Shown here: positions 22,801-35,777 of the stretch, one piece after another
How positions within the stretch are numbered: position 1 is the first letter of the stretch
Layout of the letters: the number at the start of each line of letters is the position of its first letter
Origin: Bryopsis sp. KO-2023
Lineage: Eukaryota > Chlorophyta > Ulvophyceae > Bryopsidales > Bryopsidaceae
Direction: 5' to 3'
DNA: 64,000 bases
Assembly (NCBI GenBank): GCA_030272585.1
Contig: BSYQ01000015.1
Coordinates: 1,178,001-1,242,000, forward strand
Program-made: the position numbers and the translations under genes
The notes under the pieces: generated by a model
Databases searched by the model: none
What the model was told of the DNA's origin: nothing
The model's input: only the letters and a program-made list of their open reading frames with translations

Positions 22801-23239
22801 TGAAAACTGGGATCAATATGTGGCAGCAGCTTGTTTTGCCATCAATACCAGGCAAACTGAGACATACATTCACTCACCATTAGAGTTGATGTGTGGGTTG
22901 AAACCAAGACTCCCAGGAGAAGTGTGGATGGCAGAAAATGGAGTGGCAGTTCCAGTGATGGAAGTGAGAAAAGAATTGGGCTGCTTGGGATTGATTCGGG
23001 ACCATGCACTGGATGTCATGAGTGAGAAAAGGGACCAATGGGCCAAGAATAGTGCTTATGGAAGCACAGAGCAGATCAAGCAAGGAGATCAAGTCATGGT
23101 ACTGACTGATCCAAAACACAGGAGCAAGGTGGAGGTCTACTGGAGAGGGCCATACGAGGTTGAGTGGGTTGGAGAGCGAGGAGCGGTACGTGTAAAGGGT
23201 AAGTTGTTTGCCGATTGGCAAATAAAAACGTTGAAGTGA
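19840..23239 (+). CDS. Outer element Pol, 3' half of the split Gag-Pol frame
   Basis: This continues in frame from the outer Gag at 11518. After a Pro-rich linker comes an aspartic protease with active site ILDPGASRTLLD. The reverse transcriptase has FCVDYRKLNEATLDDPYPLP and the catalytic motif AAFVDDICQG (FVDD in place of the usual YxDD). RNase H follows (YIIDSDASQYASGGVLSQ), then an integrase zinc finger (HCVGHFG...CVNCQ). The integrase core has the three acidic residues in LEVDYC, YSDNGSHF and GKVENAHH. A C-terminal beta-rich segment ends at the TGA 23237-23239. No chromodomain is visible, unlike the inner element. The predicted start at 19808 lies in inner LTR sequence and is an artefact of the insertion. 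Confidence 0.9.
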
Positions 23240-23536
23240 GGCAATTTTCAAACTGTTTTTTTGTGCGAGTAATGTTTGAGTGGAGAATGGGATTGCGTGG
23301 TAGTTTTTTTTCGAGCGATGGAATGGATTGGAAAGAATATGAGGGCAAAGGGTTTTTATGGGTTGGTGTTTACGAACTGTGTGAGGGATGATATGATGTC
23401 AGTGGGCAATATTTCTTGCAATAGGCAAAACAGAGGGAAGGAAAAAGTTTGGGAATTTTGTAGTTCCAGAAAAGATGTGGGAGTATGTGCTGTCAAGTCA
23501 ATCGTGAGGGCACGATTCAGCATTGTGGGGGAGGCC

Positions 23537-23700
23537 TGTACTGGAGGAGTGACTGTATGTTCTAGTTGGGAGGGTTAGGATTATGAGTGGTCAGGAAGAA
23601 GGACAGTTAGAGTTTGGTTACTGTCATGTCGAATTGGGAAGTATTAATTGTGGGCCAGCGAACAGATGTTTGTAAGATCTTGAGACAGTCTTATCATTTA
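23537..23700 (+). repeat. 3' LTR of outer retrotransposon
   Basis: A 164-bp copy of 9760-9923, identical by eye, followed by target duplication GTTCT. About 300 bases of untranslated sequence separate it from the pol stop. Confidence 0.9.
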
Positions 23701-23705
23701 GTTCT

Positions 23706-25662
23706 ACCACACAATCGTCATGGCATGCGGAAACCGTAGCGAATCCTCGCTGATTGTGTCATGGAAAGCGTCGGCCGTCGCTTTGGGATCAGTCAGGCCC
23801 TGGAGGTCCTGAGCTGGTTTACTTCACGGCGATGCCACCGATTTGCAGAAGAGTGAAATCTTGAGATGGCTTCGCGTTTGTTGCTGCGTGAGGTTTCGCG
23901 CCTGTCCGAATCTGGCGAATCCCCATCGCCATGCAACTGTAGATCTGTCGAGAAAGATCCAGCTGACTCTTCGTCTGTGTGGCGGCTGGGTTTTCTGCTT
24001 GTGGGGGGAACAAGCAATAGGGGTTGCGATAGGGGCGAGTGACCCCTTAGGCAATATGTAATTATTGCTGTTGTTGTTGTTGTTGCTTGTGGGGGGAACA
24101 AGCAACTCAGGTGATGAAAGCTGAACAATGCCAAACCTCCACCTGGCAAGGATACCCATACTGCAACTGTAGGAGAGCTGAATCGGTTACTACGTTGGCC
24201 AGCTTCGAGGTTTGGAAGTCAGCCCCAAAACATGTGAGTGTGGGTGATGAAATGATCGCGCAGCCTTTTACCACTTGTGACCAGCCAAAAGCAGCTGCTG
24301 CATTTCTGAGGTACACAGTGGTTCATTCAGGGGCCCTGGACTCTTGAATCCTCCAAATTCATTGGAAGGGCAGGGGGGTTGCAGCTAGATATTCCCTCAA
24401 AGATTGGCAGATTTTCAGAAGGTAGATTTGCTCCCAAACCAACAAAACTAACTTTTACTTTTACTTTTACTGCTGTCCCTCCTAGAAAAGTCGAACAACG
24501 AAGCCTGTTTCTTCCCTTGAAATTGATTTTGAGCCCCAAATTCCTCGGACATGCGCTTTTGAATATCAAAAAGAGCAATGCATTTTCTCGTATCTGGAAT
24601 GGTGCCTTTCACGGTCCACTCACAAGAACATTAACCTTGTATATAATGGAGAGAAAAACAACAGCTCCAACCGATCTCACCCCAATCGGAATTATCATAC
24701 AGAACAATTCCCCTCGCTCGGCCAGAAGTCACTCTTTTCCCACCCCTGTCTCACTCTTTCTTTCGAAAGCCAGGAAAACTGCCAGCTCCCCCTCATCTCC
24801 ATTTTTTTCAAAGCCGAAAAAAAATCCTGCAACCCCCACAGGATGAGCTAGCGTTTAATACACTACCATCAAATCGGCCCCACGATGATTTTGCTTTTGT
24901 TCCTCTTCATGTCCCTATGACAGACAAGCTGGCGAGCAATCCCCTCCCCCCCTTTCCCCCCCAAAACATATCACCAAGTAAAAATTGTTACCTGGACCGA
25001 CAACCCTTTCATTCGAATTTCCTTGTTTACCCCATGGAAAACCCACACCCCCTAACCCATAAGAAAAGAAAAGAAAAAATAATGAAAGAAAAAGGATGGA
25101 TGTAGTGCAAATCATGGTGGTGGGTTTTTCTTCTTTCTTTTACATGCTTTTTTTCCCTCCTTAAATCCGTTTTGTCGGGTTCCAAGAGAGAATACATATC
25201 TGGGATGGCAATCCACAGATAAGAAAATAAAAAAAAAATACAAACAGAGCAACCTTCTCGAATTGTTTTTTTTTTTTCATCCTTTTTTCTTCCTCCTCCC
25301 ATTTTTTTCTCCGTCACTCTTTTTACATAGAACAGGAAAATGAACTGGCCAATCCCCAGAAACTTGAAAGAAAAAAAATACAAGCTGCTTGGGCGCCACG
25401 AGTGTAATTGAATTTTTAAAACAATCTTGTCCATTTCCTACTCTGTTCATTGTAAAAAAAAACAATTTTCCCCCGTTTCTTCCCCCCGGGGTTTTTTCCC
25501 CAAACCCCCCCTCCTTCCCAAAACCAATCCGAGTCGGATTGCCCCCTAATTTATCAAATCATGGATACACCCAATAACCCTCCGAAATTAAACTACGCCC
25601 AACTCCACACATTTTCATTTTTTGTTTTTGTTTTTTAGATCAACTCTCCCTCCTGGCATTTC
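23706..25662. other. Intergenic with degenerate dispersed repeats
   Basis: About 2 kb between the retrotransposon and the HERPUD-like gene. It contains a 21-bp motif present twice (23997-24017 and 24085-24105), itself with inverted ends GCTTGT/ACAAGC, and a (TTG)n run at 24067-24083. A 45-bp segment at about 24023-24067 recurs diverged near 61599, and an (ACTTTT)-type hexamer run lies near 24451-24471. Before the retrotransposon arrived, this stretch would have continued directly into the 5' flank of the trypsin-fold gene. No gene was recognised. Confidence 0.5.
23997..24105. repeat. Pair of 21-bp hairpin-forming repeats
   Basis: The sequence GCTTGT-GGGGGGA-ACAAGC plus AA occurs at 23997-24017 and again at 24085-24105. 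Each copy can fold on its own 6-bp arms. The 67 bases between them include a TTG microsatellite and most of the segment shared with 61.6 kb. Confidence 0.6.
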
Positions 25663-27222
25663 TTAATCCTGATGGGCATGAGCATTACCCCCCTGCGCAT
25701 TCACGTTTTCATTCTGATTTCGATTCTCCGGCTGGTTTCTAGCCCTTTCTCGATCCTCCCGGTTCACCAGCTCCTGAGCCGCCGCAAACGCCGCCTCATC
25801 TTGAACATTAACATTCCAAGCCGGGAAAACCGAGGTCACAAACCCCAGCACCAACGTAAGAATCTCCTGGATGAAGCTCCTCGGCTGCCCCTGGGCCGGC
25901 CGGCCGCCACCCCCAACCCCCCCACGAGTAATATGGCTCAGGATCCGCCTCAGAGGTCGAGCCGCCAAGTACAGAACGCAAAAGAGGCCTACCAGAGCTA
26001 GGAATCGACCTCGGGATGTGTAGGCATACAAAACGGTCAGCATGAGGATCAGCTGGAGCAGCCCCCGAATGCTGATTCTGTACATAACCACCCTCCTCCG
26101 ACGCCTTCGTGGGGGTTGCCCAGGTCCATGGTGGTGGTGGTGGTGTCGAGCGGGGGCGGGTATCGGCCCTCCTTGAAAAGCATTATTTGGCATGTTCGGC
26201 TGGTGGGGGTACTGAGGGGGGTGGGTGTTTGGAGGGGTGTATTGATGCCCCGGCTGAAGGGTGGGCTGGATATATTGCTGATGGACTTGGAAGCCTTGAG
26301 GAGGAGTGGCTGCTGGGACCAACATTGGCACTCCAAGCGGGAAGAAGGCGATGGCTGGGATGAAAGGAGGGAGAGCTTGCTGGGGTGGCTGCCCTAAGCC
26401 CTGTTGTCTTTGCTCAGATTGCCCCACTGCTCCGGAGGTGGACGCTTGGGGTTGAGCTCCAGCAGTGGTGGAAGGAGGCGAAACAGAGGCTAGACTGGGG
26501 ACCGACATTCCTGGCAACGGGGCGTGTGCATTTCCGTTCGACATCGCGGCGAAAGCCGCGCTGTAGGCAGCGGAAACCACCGGGTTGACCATCATGTACG
26601 GCACGGCCACTGCTCCCTGGGGCACCACCGCGACATTGGAGGCTTGGGGCTGGGGGGGCGGAGCGGAAATTGAGGAGGAAGGTTCAGGAGTGGGTCTCGA
26701 GCGAGGGACTCGTCTGAAGGTGGTCGAACGTGTGCTCGTCCCAGCGCCATCCCTTTGACGAGATGTCGCACTGGCGCTCCCGCTCCCGCTGCTACCACGA
26801 CCATCTCCACTTCCACTACCACCAGCCCCAGTGCCATTGCTCGACCAACTCCTTTCCGAGAATTTAAACTTCGCTGGCGCGGGGTCTGTTTCCTTCACCA
26901 CCAAGTGGATACTGTGAGGTCCGCCAGTGTGGAGCAGCTTGAGCAAAACTTCGCCGAGCGTCGCGTCCGCATCCTTCAACACTTTTCCAGCGAGGATCAG
27001 AACCTGGTCCTTGGGGGCGGGGGAATCCTTGTGCTCCGCGCGTATGATATCCTTCAGGCCTGCCACCGTTGTGGCCAGCTCCAGCTTGAGCGTCAGATCC
27101 TTGGACGTTCCTGGCGTCGTGGTGCGAATCAAAACGTCCACTCGGTTGTCTGGGATTTCCGGCCTTGACGACGAAGCTCCCTCGGTTTTCGCCAACGACC
27201 CACTTCCACCCTCCGATTCCAT
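25663..27222 (-). CDS. HERPUD-like ubiquitin-domain ER membrane protein
   Basis: Intronless frame of 519 aa starting at ATG 27222 (MESEGGSGSLAKT); the frame is open a little further upstream but with no ATG. An N-terminal ubiquitin-like domain spans about residues 28-110 (VDVLIRTTTPGTSKDL ... DQVLILAGKVLKD ... HSIHLVVKE). A long low-complexity middle, rich in Ser/Gly, Pro and Gln, follows. After a His6 run and an Arg-rich stretch comes a hydrophobic hairpin at about 383-425 (LLQLILMLTVLYAY, FLALVGLFCVLYLA), then a conserved-looking helix (ILTLVLGFVTSVFPAWN) and a polar tail. This architecture matches HERPUD/Herp proteins, which organise ER-associated degradation complexes. The lack of introns is unusual for this window. 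Confidence 0.8.
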   Translation of the reverse strand: MESEGGSGSLAKTEGASSSRPEIPDNRVDVLIRTTTPGTSKDLTLKLELATTVAGLKDIIRAEHKDSPAPKDQVLILAGKVLKDADATLGEVLLKLLHTGGPHSIHLVVKETDPAPAKFKFSERSWSSNGTGAGGSGSGDGRGSSGSGSASATSRQRDGAGTSTRSTTFRRVPRSRPTPEPSSSISAPPPQPQASNVAVVPQGAVAVPYMMVNPVVSAAYSAAFAAMSNGNAHAPLPGMSVPSLASVSPPSTTAGAQPQASTSGAVGQSEQRQQGLGQPPQQALPPFIPAIAFFPLGVPMLVPAATPPQGFQVHQQYIQPTLQPGHQYTPPNTHPPQYPHQPNMPNNAFQGGPIPAPARHHHHHHGPGQPPRRRRRRVVMYRISIRGLLQLILMLTVLYAYTSRGRFLALVGLFCVLYLAARPLRRILSHITRGGVGGGGRPAQGQPRSFIQEILTLVLGFVTSVFPAWNVNVQDEAAFAAAQELVNREDRERARNQPENRNQNENVNAQGGNAHAHQD

Positions 27223-28363
27223 TTTTTCCCCCGAAAACCCTTGAAAATCCTCAAGCAACCGCTCTTTTCTCGTCCCCGTTCAGAAACTCCTCTTTCTTAC
27301 GGTCGTTTCCCCCTGGTTGATGCGTCAATCCCGTCAGAAACTCACGCGGCCGAAACAAACACCGAGAGATTAACGATTGACCCCCCTTCTCCTTCTCCTA
27401 TCGATTTTTTCTCGTTCTCCCCAGGTGTCGACTCTCTTCCAGCGATAAGACGGAAAAAAAATACTGCTCTCCCGAAGCTGGTTTTTGTTTTTCGGGACCC
27501 GAAAAACCCGCTTTCCGTTCCGTACGTTGTGACGAGGAGAGCGTTGGAGTTCTCATCCAACCAAACCAACCATTGACGTGTTATGCATTACCGCGTGACG
27601 CCAGGATAAAAATGACATCTGAAGGTGGAACCCTGCTCTATTTTGGTGTTTTTTTTCCAGTAATGATGATACAATAATCACGGTTCCATTACTTGGGGGG
27701 AAATTTGGGGTGTCAGGTTTTCCCAGGGGGGCTTCCTCTTTCCCTCCAAGAAGCATTCCTCGTTTTTTTTTGTTTCTCCTACCCTCCCCATTGCTCCTCC
27801 TTTCCACCTCTTTATTGAGTACATGGTATCCCAAATCCTTTGGGCTGGAAAAGAAAAGAATGGAGCAGTTGTTGCTACAAGAAAAAAAAAGGTACCTCTG
27901 GCGCTGCTTGTTTCTGGACACCCTGTCTATTTTTCTGCATTATAGCAAAGCAACGAGGAGCCTATTCATGTTGAAAAAGAATGAACAGTGTTTCGACACA
28001 TGGGGCAGGAAGTTGGTTACTCTCTGGACGTATTTCTTCTTTCGGAAAATACAAAAACTCAATACACTATCTTGAAAATCCATCGGTTCGTCTAACCCGA
28101 TCTACAGAACATCATCCTATCGCCCAGCTCATAGAACTCCTCGATAAAATACATAAAACTCCCTCCCTAACCACCTGTGAACTTGTTTGAAAAAGGACCA
28201 CCTTGGTAGTTCCTTGATTTCGCTTTTCGCTCGTCATTTGCAACAGTCTGCATCTTTTTTTTCTCTATCTCTCCTAACTGAACTGGACAATCTCGTTATA
28301 TGAGCAACAAAAAATAACCCAATGGAAAGTATATTTTCCAACACCGTGACAGTGTATCAGATG
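27223..28363. other. Intergenic, no gene seen
   Basis: About 1.1 kb between the start of the HERPUD-like gene and the 3' end of the small Tudor-knot gene. It probably includes the HERPUD promoter and 5' UTR. Frames here carry no recognisable motif. Confidence 0.5.
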
Positions 28364-29700
28364 TTAATTTGGGTCCTCTGCAGTCAGCCTTTCTTCCATT
28401 TCTCGAAATTCCTGCAGCAATATTGTGTTGAAAATGAATCCAAAAGTTGAACCCCCCCCTTTTAGAAATTTGATCACTTTCGCTCGACTCTCTAACAGGC
28501 TAGAGAGATTCTGAGGCATGAAAAAAAAAAAATAGAAAAAAAAACAATTGCCATTATCTTAAGTAAAATATTAATCTATTATTATTATTATGCATTTTCA
28601 TTCTCCCTGTTTAAATTCTTGCACCCACCCGAGAAAGATAAGCCTCTGAAAACACTCTCAGCACTGTTTGATTTCATCGAAATAAAAAATAAAACAAAAC
28701 TAAAAATATATGTAAAATAAAAAAATATAGGATGCCGTGAAGTCGTACCTTCACGCTCTCAGGTTCATTTCCAAGTTTGATTCTGCGCCATGCGCCCAAT
28801 ATCTCTTTCTCAGGTTTCCACTTCCCCTTTTCATTCTTCATGGGCTCTATTCTGCGAACAAACGAAACCCAACACATTTTTGAACAAACAGATGGGGGCA
28901 GCAGCTGCCTCCACTCAACCTCAAAAGAAGTTCCAATTTCATTACGAGGAAATCATACAATTGATCGATGAAAATGGGCACATAATTCCATCCCAGCTGC
29001 TGCTCGTTTTTGTAGTTTTGAAGCGACTGATTAGTCATATCTCCTCCCCTATCATAGAGCCCCCCAAGAAAAAACCCTTTTTTTCGGCTGCATTGCACCG
29101 AGGATGAAAGGTCTGTCAACCGAGCGCCAGTCTGACTTGTTTTCTCTCTTTCTTAGTTGTGGGGTGATTTCTGTGGAGTGGCATACCGATCCGTGTCTTT
29201 GTCGATCCAAGGTTTTTCGTAGCGATTATCCCATCCACAGTACGAAATCTGTCTCCCCCCCCCCAAAAAAAAAAAAAAAAACCGATTTCAGCATCATGTT
29301 CCCTCAGTTTCATATTCATATGCAAAATCAAAAAATATATATAGATATGTAATAAAATAAAACAAAACAAATCGTTCATAAATTTTTTCCTTCTCGATTT
29401 TGGAGATTCTTGCTCTTCAGGATCCAAGAAAAGGGGTATGAAAAAAACACAAAATCGCAAAAAAAAAGTCATCGTGGGGGCTGCCAGTTTGAAAGAATTC
29501 TTCCTTCCATATTGGAGAAGTTTATGTACAATGCATGTTCGGCAAGAAAAGGATCCATCAATCTGAATGCCCTTCACCTGGACGTAGTTTTCCGTCTCTC
29601 CGATGACTTTACATTTGAACCAAAGCTCAGCGTCCAGGTCGTAAAACATCACAAAATTCCCCACTCTTGCCAGCAACTTCGTATCACTGGAGTCCGACAT
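28364..29700 (-). CDS. Small Tudor-knot (chromo-barrel) protein
   Basis: Five proposed exons: 29700-29578, 29248-29187, 28851-28749, 28510-28478 and 28411-28364, giving about 122 aa. Exon 1 begins MSDSSDTKLLARVGNFVMFY and continues LWFKCKVIGETENYVQ, with a CAG/GTGAAG donor. Exon 2 supplies ISYCGWDNRYEKPWIDKDTDR, the YxGWxxRYxxW(V/I)xxDR signature of Tudor-knot or chromo-barrel domains (MRG15, MSL3, ARID4 type), and exon 3 continues IEPMKNEKGKWKPEKE. The first three exons are well supported by phase and homology. The last two, 11 codons and then 15 codons plus a stop (ending EEERLTAEDPN-like sequence), fit phase but not known homology. The domain usually binds methylated histone tails. No partner domain is seen, so the role is open. 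Confidence 0.55.
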
Positions 29701-30128
29701 GGAGACTCCCCCCCCTTCCTTCTTGCCTGCGAGTTGAAACTCCGCTCCTCACAGCGCTCACCAACGGGCAAACAATGCTGCACAACTCTGTCGATTTTGC
29801 TAATCCTGAATTTTGATCATTGCCCTGTTCGTGGTATCTTCCGCTCCTCCCACCCCCCTGCTGTCCTTTCCGCTTGATTTAATATGACGTCGGTTCACAC
29901 TTCAGCAGTGTGAATTTGCACTACGCGATTTTTTTTTCGTTTTCCACATCCGTGAAACCCTCCCACACATCCTCCACAGAAATCGCGAAACATCGACCAA
30001 AATATCAAGGGGAGGGGAGGAGCAGAAGAAACCCTCGAACAGTTTGGTGGTTTGCCGTGCGGAGTGAATTTCCACACTCCAAGGAGTGGCAAAAAGGGAA
30101 GAAAGAAAAAAAAACGAAACAGAAAAAA
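29701..30128. promoter_or_regulatory. Shared divergent 5' region of Tudor-knot gene and DPH3
   Basis: The Tudor-knot gene runs leftward from 29700 and DPH3 rightward from 30129, leaving 428 bases for two promoters and 5' UTRs. No specific element was identified. Confidence 0.4.
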
Positions 30129-30362
30129 ATGCTCCACGACGAGGTCGAAATCGAAGACATGGACTGGAGCGAAGAGTTGCAATCGTTCACGTATCAGTGC
30201 CCCTGTGGGGACTTGTTTCAGATTTCCATGGGGGAGCTGGCGGCGGGGGAGGAAATCGCGAAATGCCCCAGCTGCACTCTTTACGTGAGGGTGATTTACG
30301 ACGCCGAGGATTTCGCAGGAATTGAGGGGGAAGAAAAATCCACCCCAATCGAGGTCCATTAG
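30129..30362 (+). CDS. DPH3: Diphthamide biosynthesis protein 3 (CSL zinc finger)
   Basis: Intronless 77-aa protein from ATG 30129 (MLHDEVEIEDMDWSEELQSF). It is a DPH3/KTI11-type CSL zinc-binding domain. The metal ligands are the two Cys of YQCPCGDLF and the two of KCPSCTL, with the family context DLFQISMGELAAGEEIAKC. DPH3 feeds electrons to the radical enzyme Dph1-Dph2 in the first step of diphthamide synthesis on elongation factor 2 and also serves the Elongator complex. Length and motifs match the family (about 80 aa). The frame upstream of 30129 is open but has no homology, so this ATG, which aligns with the family start, was chosen. Confidence 0.93.
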   Translation: MLHDEVEIEDMDWSEELQSFTYQCPCGDLFQISMGELAAGEEIAKCPSCTLYVRVIYDAEDFAGIEGEEKSTPIEVH

Positions 30363-31353
30363 GGGAAAAAAATGCAAACTCTGAGGGTTTTCTTTTGGAT
30401 GTGGGGAGATAGAAATCCATCATCTTGAATGCATTTGTTGAGGGTTGTTGCATGCACTTTGGTGATTTGACCCGGATTGTTTAAAAAACTGGGGAATCTG
30501 GTCAGCAGAATTGGTTGGGTTTAGGATGTGGTGATTGCTGGTGGCTAGGCAGCGGTGGTGTTGATGTTGGAGGTCCGGATGTCTCAGGAATCAACATGGG
30601 AGTGTATAGTTTCTGGGATGCAGAGTTATTGCACTTAGTCACTGGGAGTTTGTTCCGGGGCTGAGAAAACTGGACCAAAGTGAGGTCAACGAAGTTGGGC
30701 AGTGACATTTCAACACAAGTTGATTGCTATGGCTGCGGTTTGGGAAATTTGTATCAAATATTTGATAGCATTAGTTCTTGCTGGGGAGGTGGAGGCATCA
30801 GCGATCAATGGAGGGGACATTTCAGGAGGGTGTTTCCAGCATGCGAAAATGCAAGAATTGTAAATTTGAAAGGTCATCGAGTGGAAGCTTATTGGGGCTG
30901 TGCAACATCCTAACGCATGTACTGTGGACATTTCTTTTGGCAAGATGTTGAGGGCCCCTCTGAGTTTTAGTAGAAGAAAGGGGGAAATTGAACTTGTTTG
31001 CTTGTGCTCAAGGGACGTGGTTTCGATTTCAAGAGCATCACAGCGATTTGTTTTGAAACAAAAGCATTGGGTGTATTTTATGGTGAATTCGACACGATGT
31101 TCGAATCTGCAAAACGGGATGCATGAAAGAGTTACAACGTTGAAGCCTATGTTCCCTCAGCTATTTCTAATCAAATACCACGATATATATATGTATACTA
31201 CCCATCTTTTTTTTGATCTTCTTCGGCCCCACACCCCTTTCCTCTCTCCTTACCCCCAGAGCAAAGCACTACCCATCCCGATGTCTGACTTCAATCCCCC
31301 AATAAAAAACGAAAGAACCTCCCCTCCACACACACTCCGAAACACAAGCTTTA
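30363..31353. other. Intergenic between convergent DPH3 and RUVBL1
   Basis: About 1 kb between the 3' ends of DPH3 (+) and RuvB-like 1 (-). It is less homopolymer-rich than neighbouring spacers, but no frame has recognisable motifs or splice continuity. Confidence 0.45.
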
Positions 31354-34658
<3,305 letters not shown>

Positions 34659-35222
34659 ATGCCAGAAACCAAGAGAGGTGCGGACGAGGGCGCCGCGAAC
34701 CCCATCGCGAAGCGTCAGCGGAAAGATTTCGAGGAGTACACGCTCAACGTGAACTTGGCGGTGGACAAAGAGGATGAAGTCAAGTCATTCGGGGATTTGG
34801 CCGCGTCCCCCGTCGAGGTCGTGCAAGGGATTGCGGAAAAAGGCGCGGCTGCGCTGGAGCCCCTGGGGGTGAAAACCGTGAAAGACCTGGGGACGAACAA
34901 GTTTTTCAGATGGGCGCGCGCGATTGTCACTCTTGCGGGAAAGGAGGAGGAGGGAAAGCGAGGGGAGGGCGCGATGCTGAACATCGATCGGGCGGTGGTC
35001 AAGGACTACGAGAAAAGTTCGTTGAAAGAGATCGCGGCGGCGCCAGTGGCCGCGCTTCAAGGAATCTCGGACAAGACCGCGTTGGGTTTGAAGTCGCTTC
35101 ACGTCACCACTGTGAAAGATCTCGCGGAAAACAAGTACGCGCGCTGGTGCGAGGCGATCTCGACTCTGGCTGAAACGGAGCGATTGGATGCCGAAAACGC
35201 CCAACTGAAACGCTTGTCCTAA
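34659..35222 (+). CDS. Helix-hairpin-helix-type two-repeat protein, copy 1
   Basis: Intronless 187-aa protein from ATG 34659 (MPETKRGADEGAANPIAKRQ). It contains two divergent copies of a unit of about 65 residues. Repeat 1 (about 29-93) has FGDLAASPVEVVQGIAEKGA then LGVKTVKDLGTNKFFRWARA. Repeat 2 (about 105-172) has LKEIAAAPVAALQGISDKTA then LHVTTVKDLAENKYARWCEA. The L-Q-G-I-x-x-(K/R) turn followed by G/H-V-x-T-V-x-D-L-A resembles helix-hairpin-helix protein- or DNA-binding units. The Lys/Arg cluster at the N-terminus (KR...AKRQRK) could be a nuclear localisation signal. The function is unknown. A paralogue follows at 35.8-36.5 kb. Base composition is GC-richer than surrounding sequence, consistent with a highly expressed gene. 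Confidence 0.8.
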   Translation: MPETKRGADEGAANPIAKRQRKDFEEYTLNVNLAVDKEDEVKSFGDLAASPVEVVQGIAEKGAAALEPLGVKTVKDLGTNKFFRWARAIVTLAGKEEEGKRGEGAMLNIDRAVVKDYEKSSLKEIAAAPVAALQGISDKTALGLKSLHVTTVKDLAENKYARWCEAISTLAETERLDAENAQLKRLS

Positions 35223-35777
35223 AGGCTTTTCTCGACAAGCGTCAGCTCGAGCGCTGTTTTGAGGAGGCACCTTGGAGAAGCAGCTGCAAGTGTTGCGAGA
35301 CTGGAAGGGAAAAGAGTACCGTTATCTATTTTTAGACGAGATATGGTAGTTTTTGCCTTTTTCCCTTCGTCAGCCCCGCGGGATATTGGAGGCTGCTGGA
35401 CAATTTTGTAAAAGCATTATTTTTCCAGGAAAAGCCTCCACAGAATTCCTCCACAGAATCTGCCCAAAAGAATGCCCCCCCTCCCTTCTATCTCGCGTAC
35501 TCTGGATGATTTTCCAGTTCATCGAGGCCAATTCTTGAACCTCTGTGGTGACCGCTTCCTCCTCTTCGCCACCACAGCCGATTGCACTCCTCCAGATTCT
35601 TCCTCCCCCACCAACAAAAAAAAGCAACAGAGAACCACAACAGGCTGTGTCTGATCATTATAACCAGTGATGGGTCGGGAATGAGGTAGGAATTCTCTTG
35701 AAATTTTAGCGATCCCAGCGCTGCTTGCTTCCGCGCGCTGATCCAGAAACACCACCCAAAACGAAACGAGGACCGAG
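35223..35777. other. Spacer between tandem HhH-repeat genes
   Basis: 555 bases holding the 3' UTR of copy 1 and the promoter of copy 2. No additional frame is supported. Confidence 0.5.

Larger units (their letters stand above)
9760..23700 (+). mobile_element. Outer Ty3/gypsy LTR retrotransposon, interrupted by an inner element
   Basis: Complete LTR element with 164-bp LTRs at 9760-9923 and 23537-23700, identical by eye. It is flanked by the 5-bp target duplication GTTCT (9755-9759 and 23701-23705). A primer-binding site starting TGG lies at 9926, just inside the 5' LTR, and a G-rich polypurine tract lies at about 23526-23534. The coding region runs from 10389 to 23239 but is split after 11518 by a second retrotransposon. 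Without the insert and one copy of its target duplication, the two halves keep one frame of 4,530 bases. Identical LTRs imply a recent insertion. The LTR ends TG...TA rather than TG...CA if the target duplication is placed as here. Confidence 0.9.

Noticed and set aside
28907-29107. Plus-strand frame with EEIIQLIDENGHII resembling the SS18/GIF SNH motif
   Set aside because: No exon continuing the motif (QNxGKLxEC...NLMYLA) exists nearby, and the stretch falls in the intron between exons 2 and 3 of the minus-strand Tudor-knot gene.
29116-29578. Read-through version of the Tudor-knot exon 1 (a 194-aa continuous frame)
   Set aside because: Beyond the CAG/GTGAAG donor the translation loses the domain pattern and runs into homopolymer sequence, whereas splicing to 29248 restores the Tudor-knot signature.
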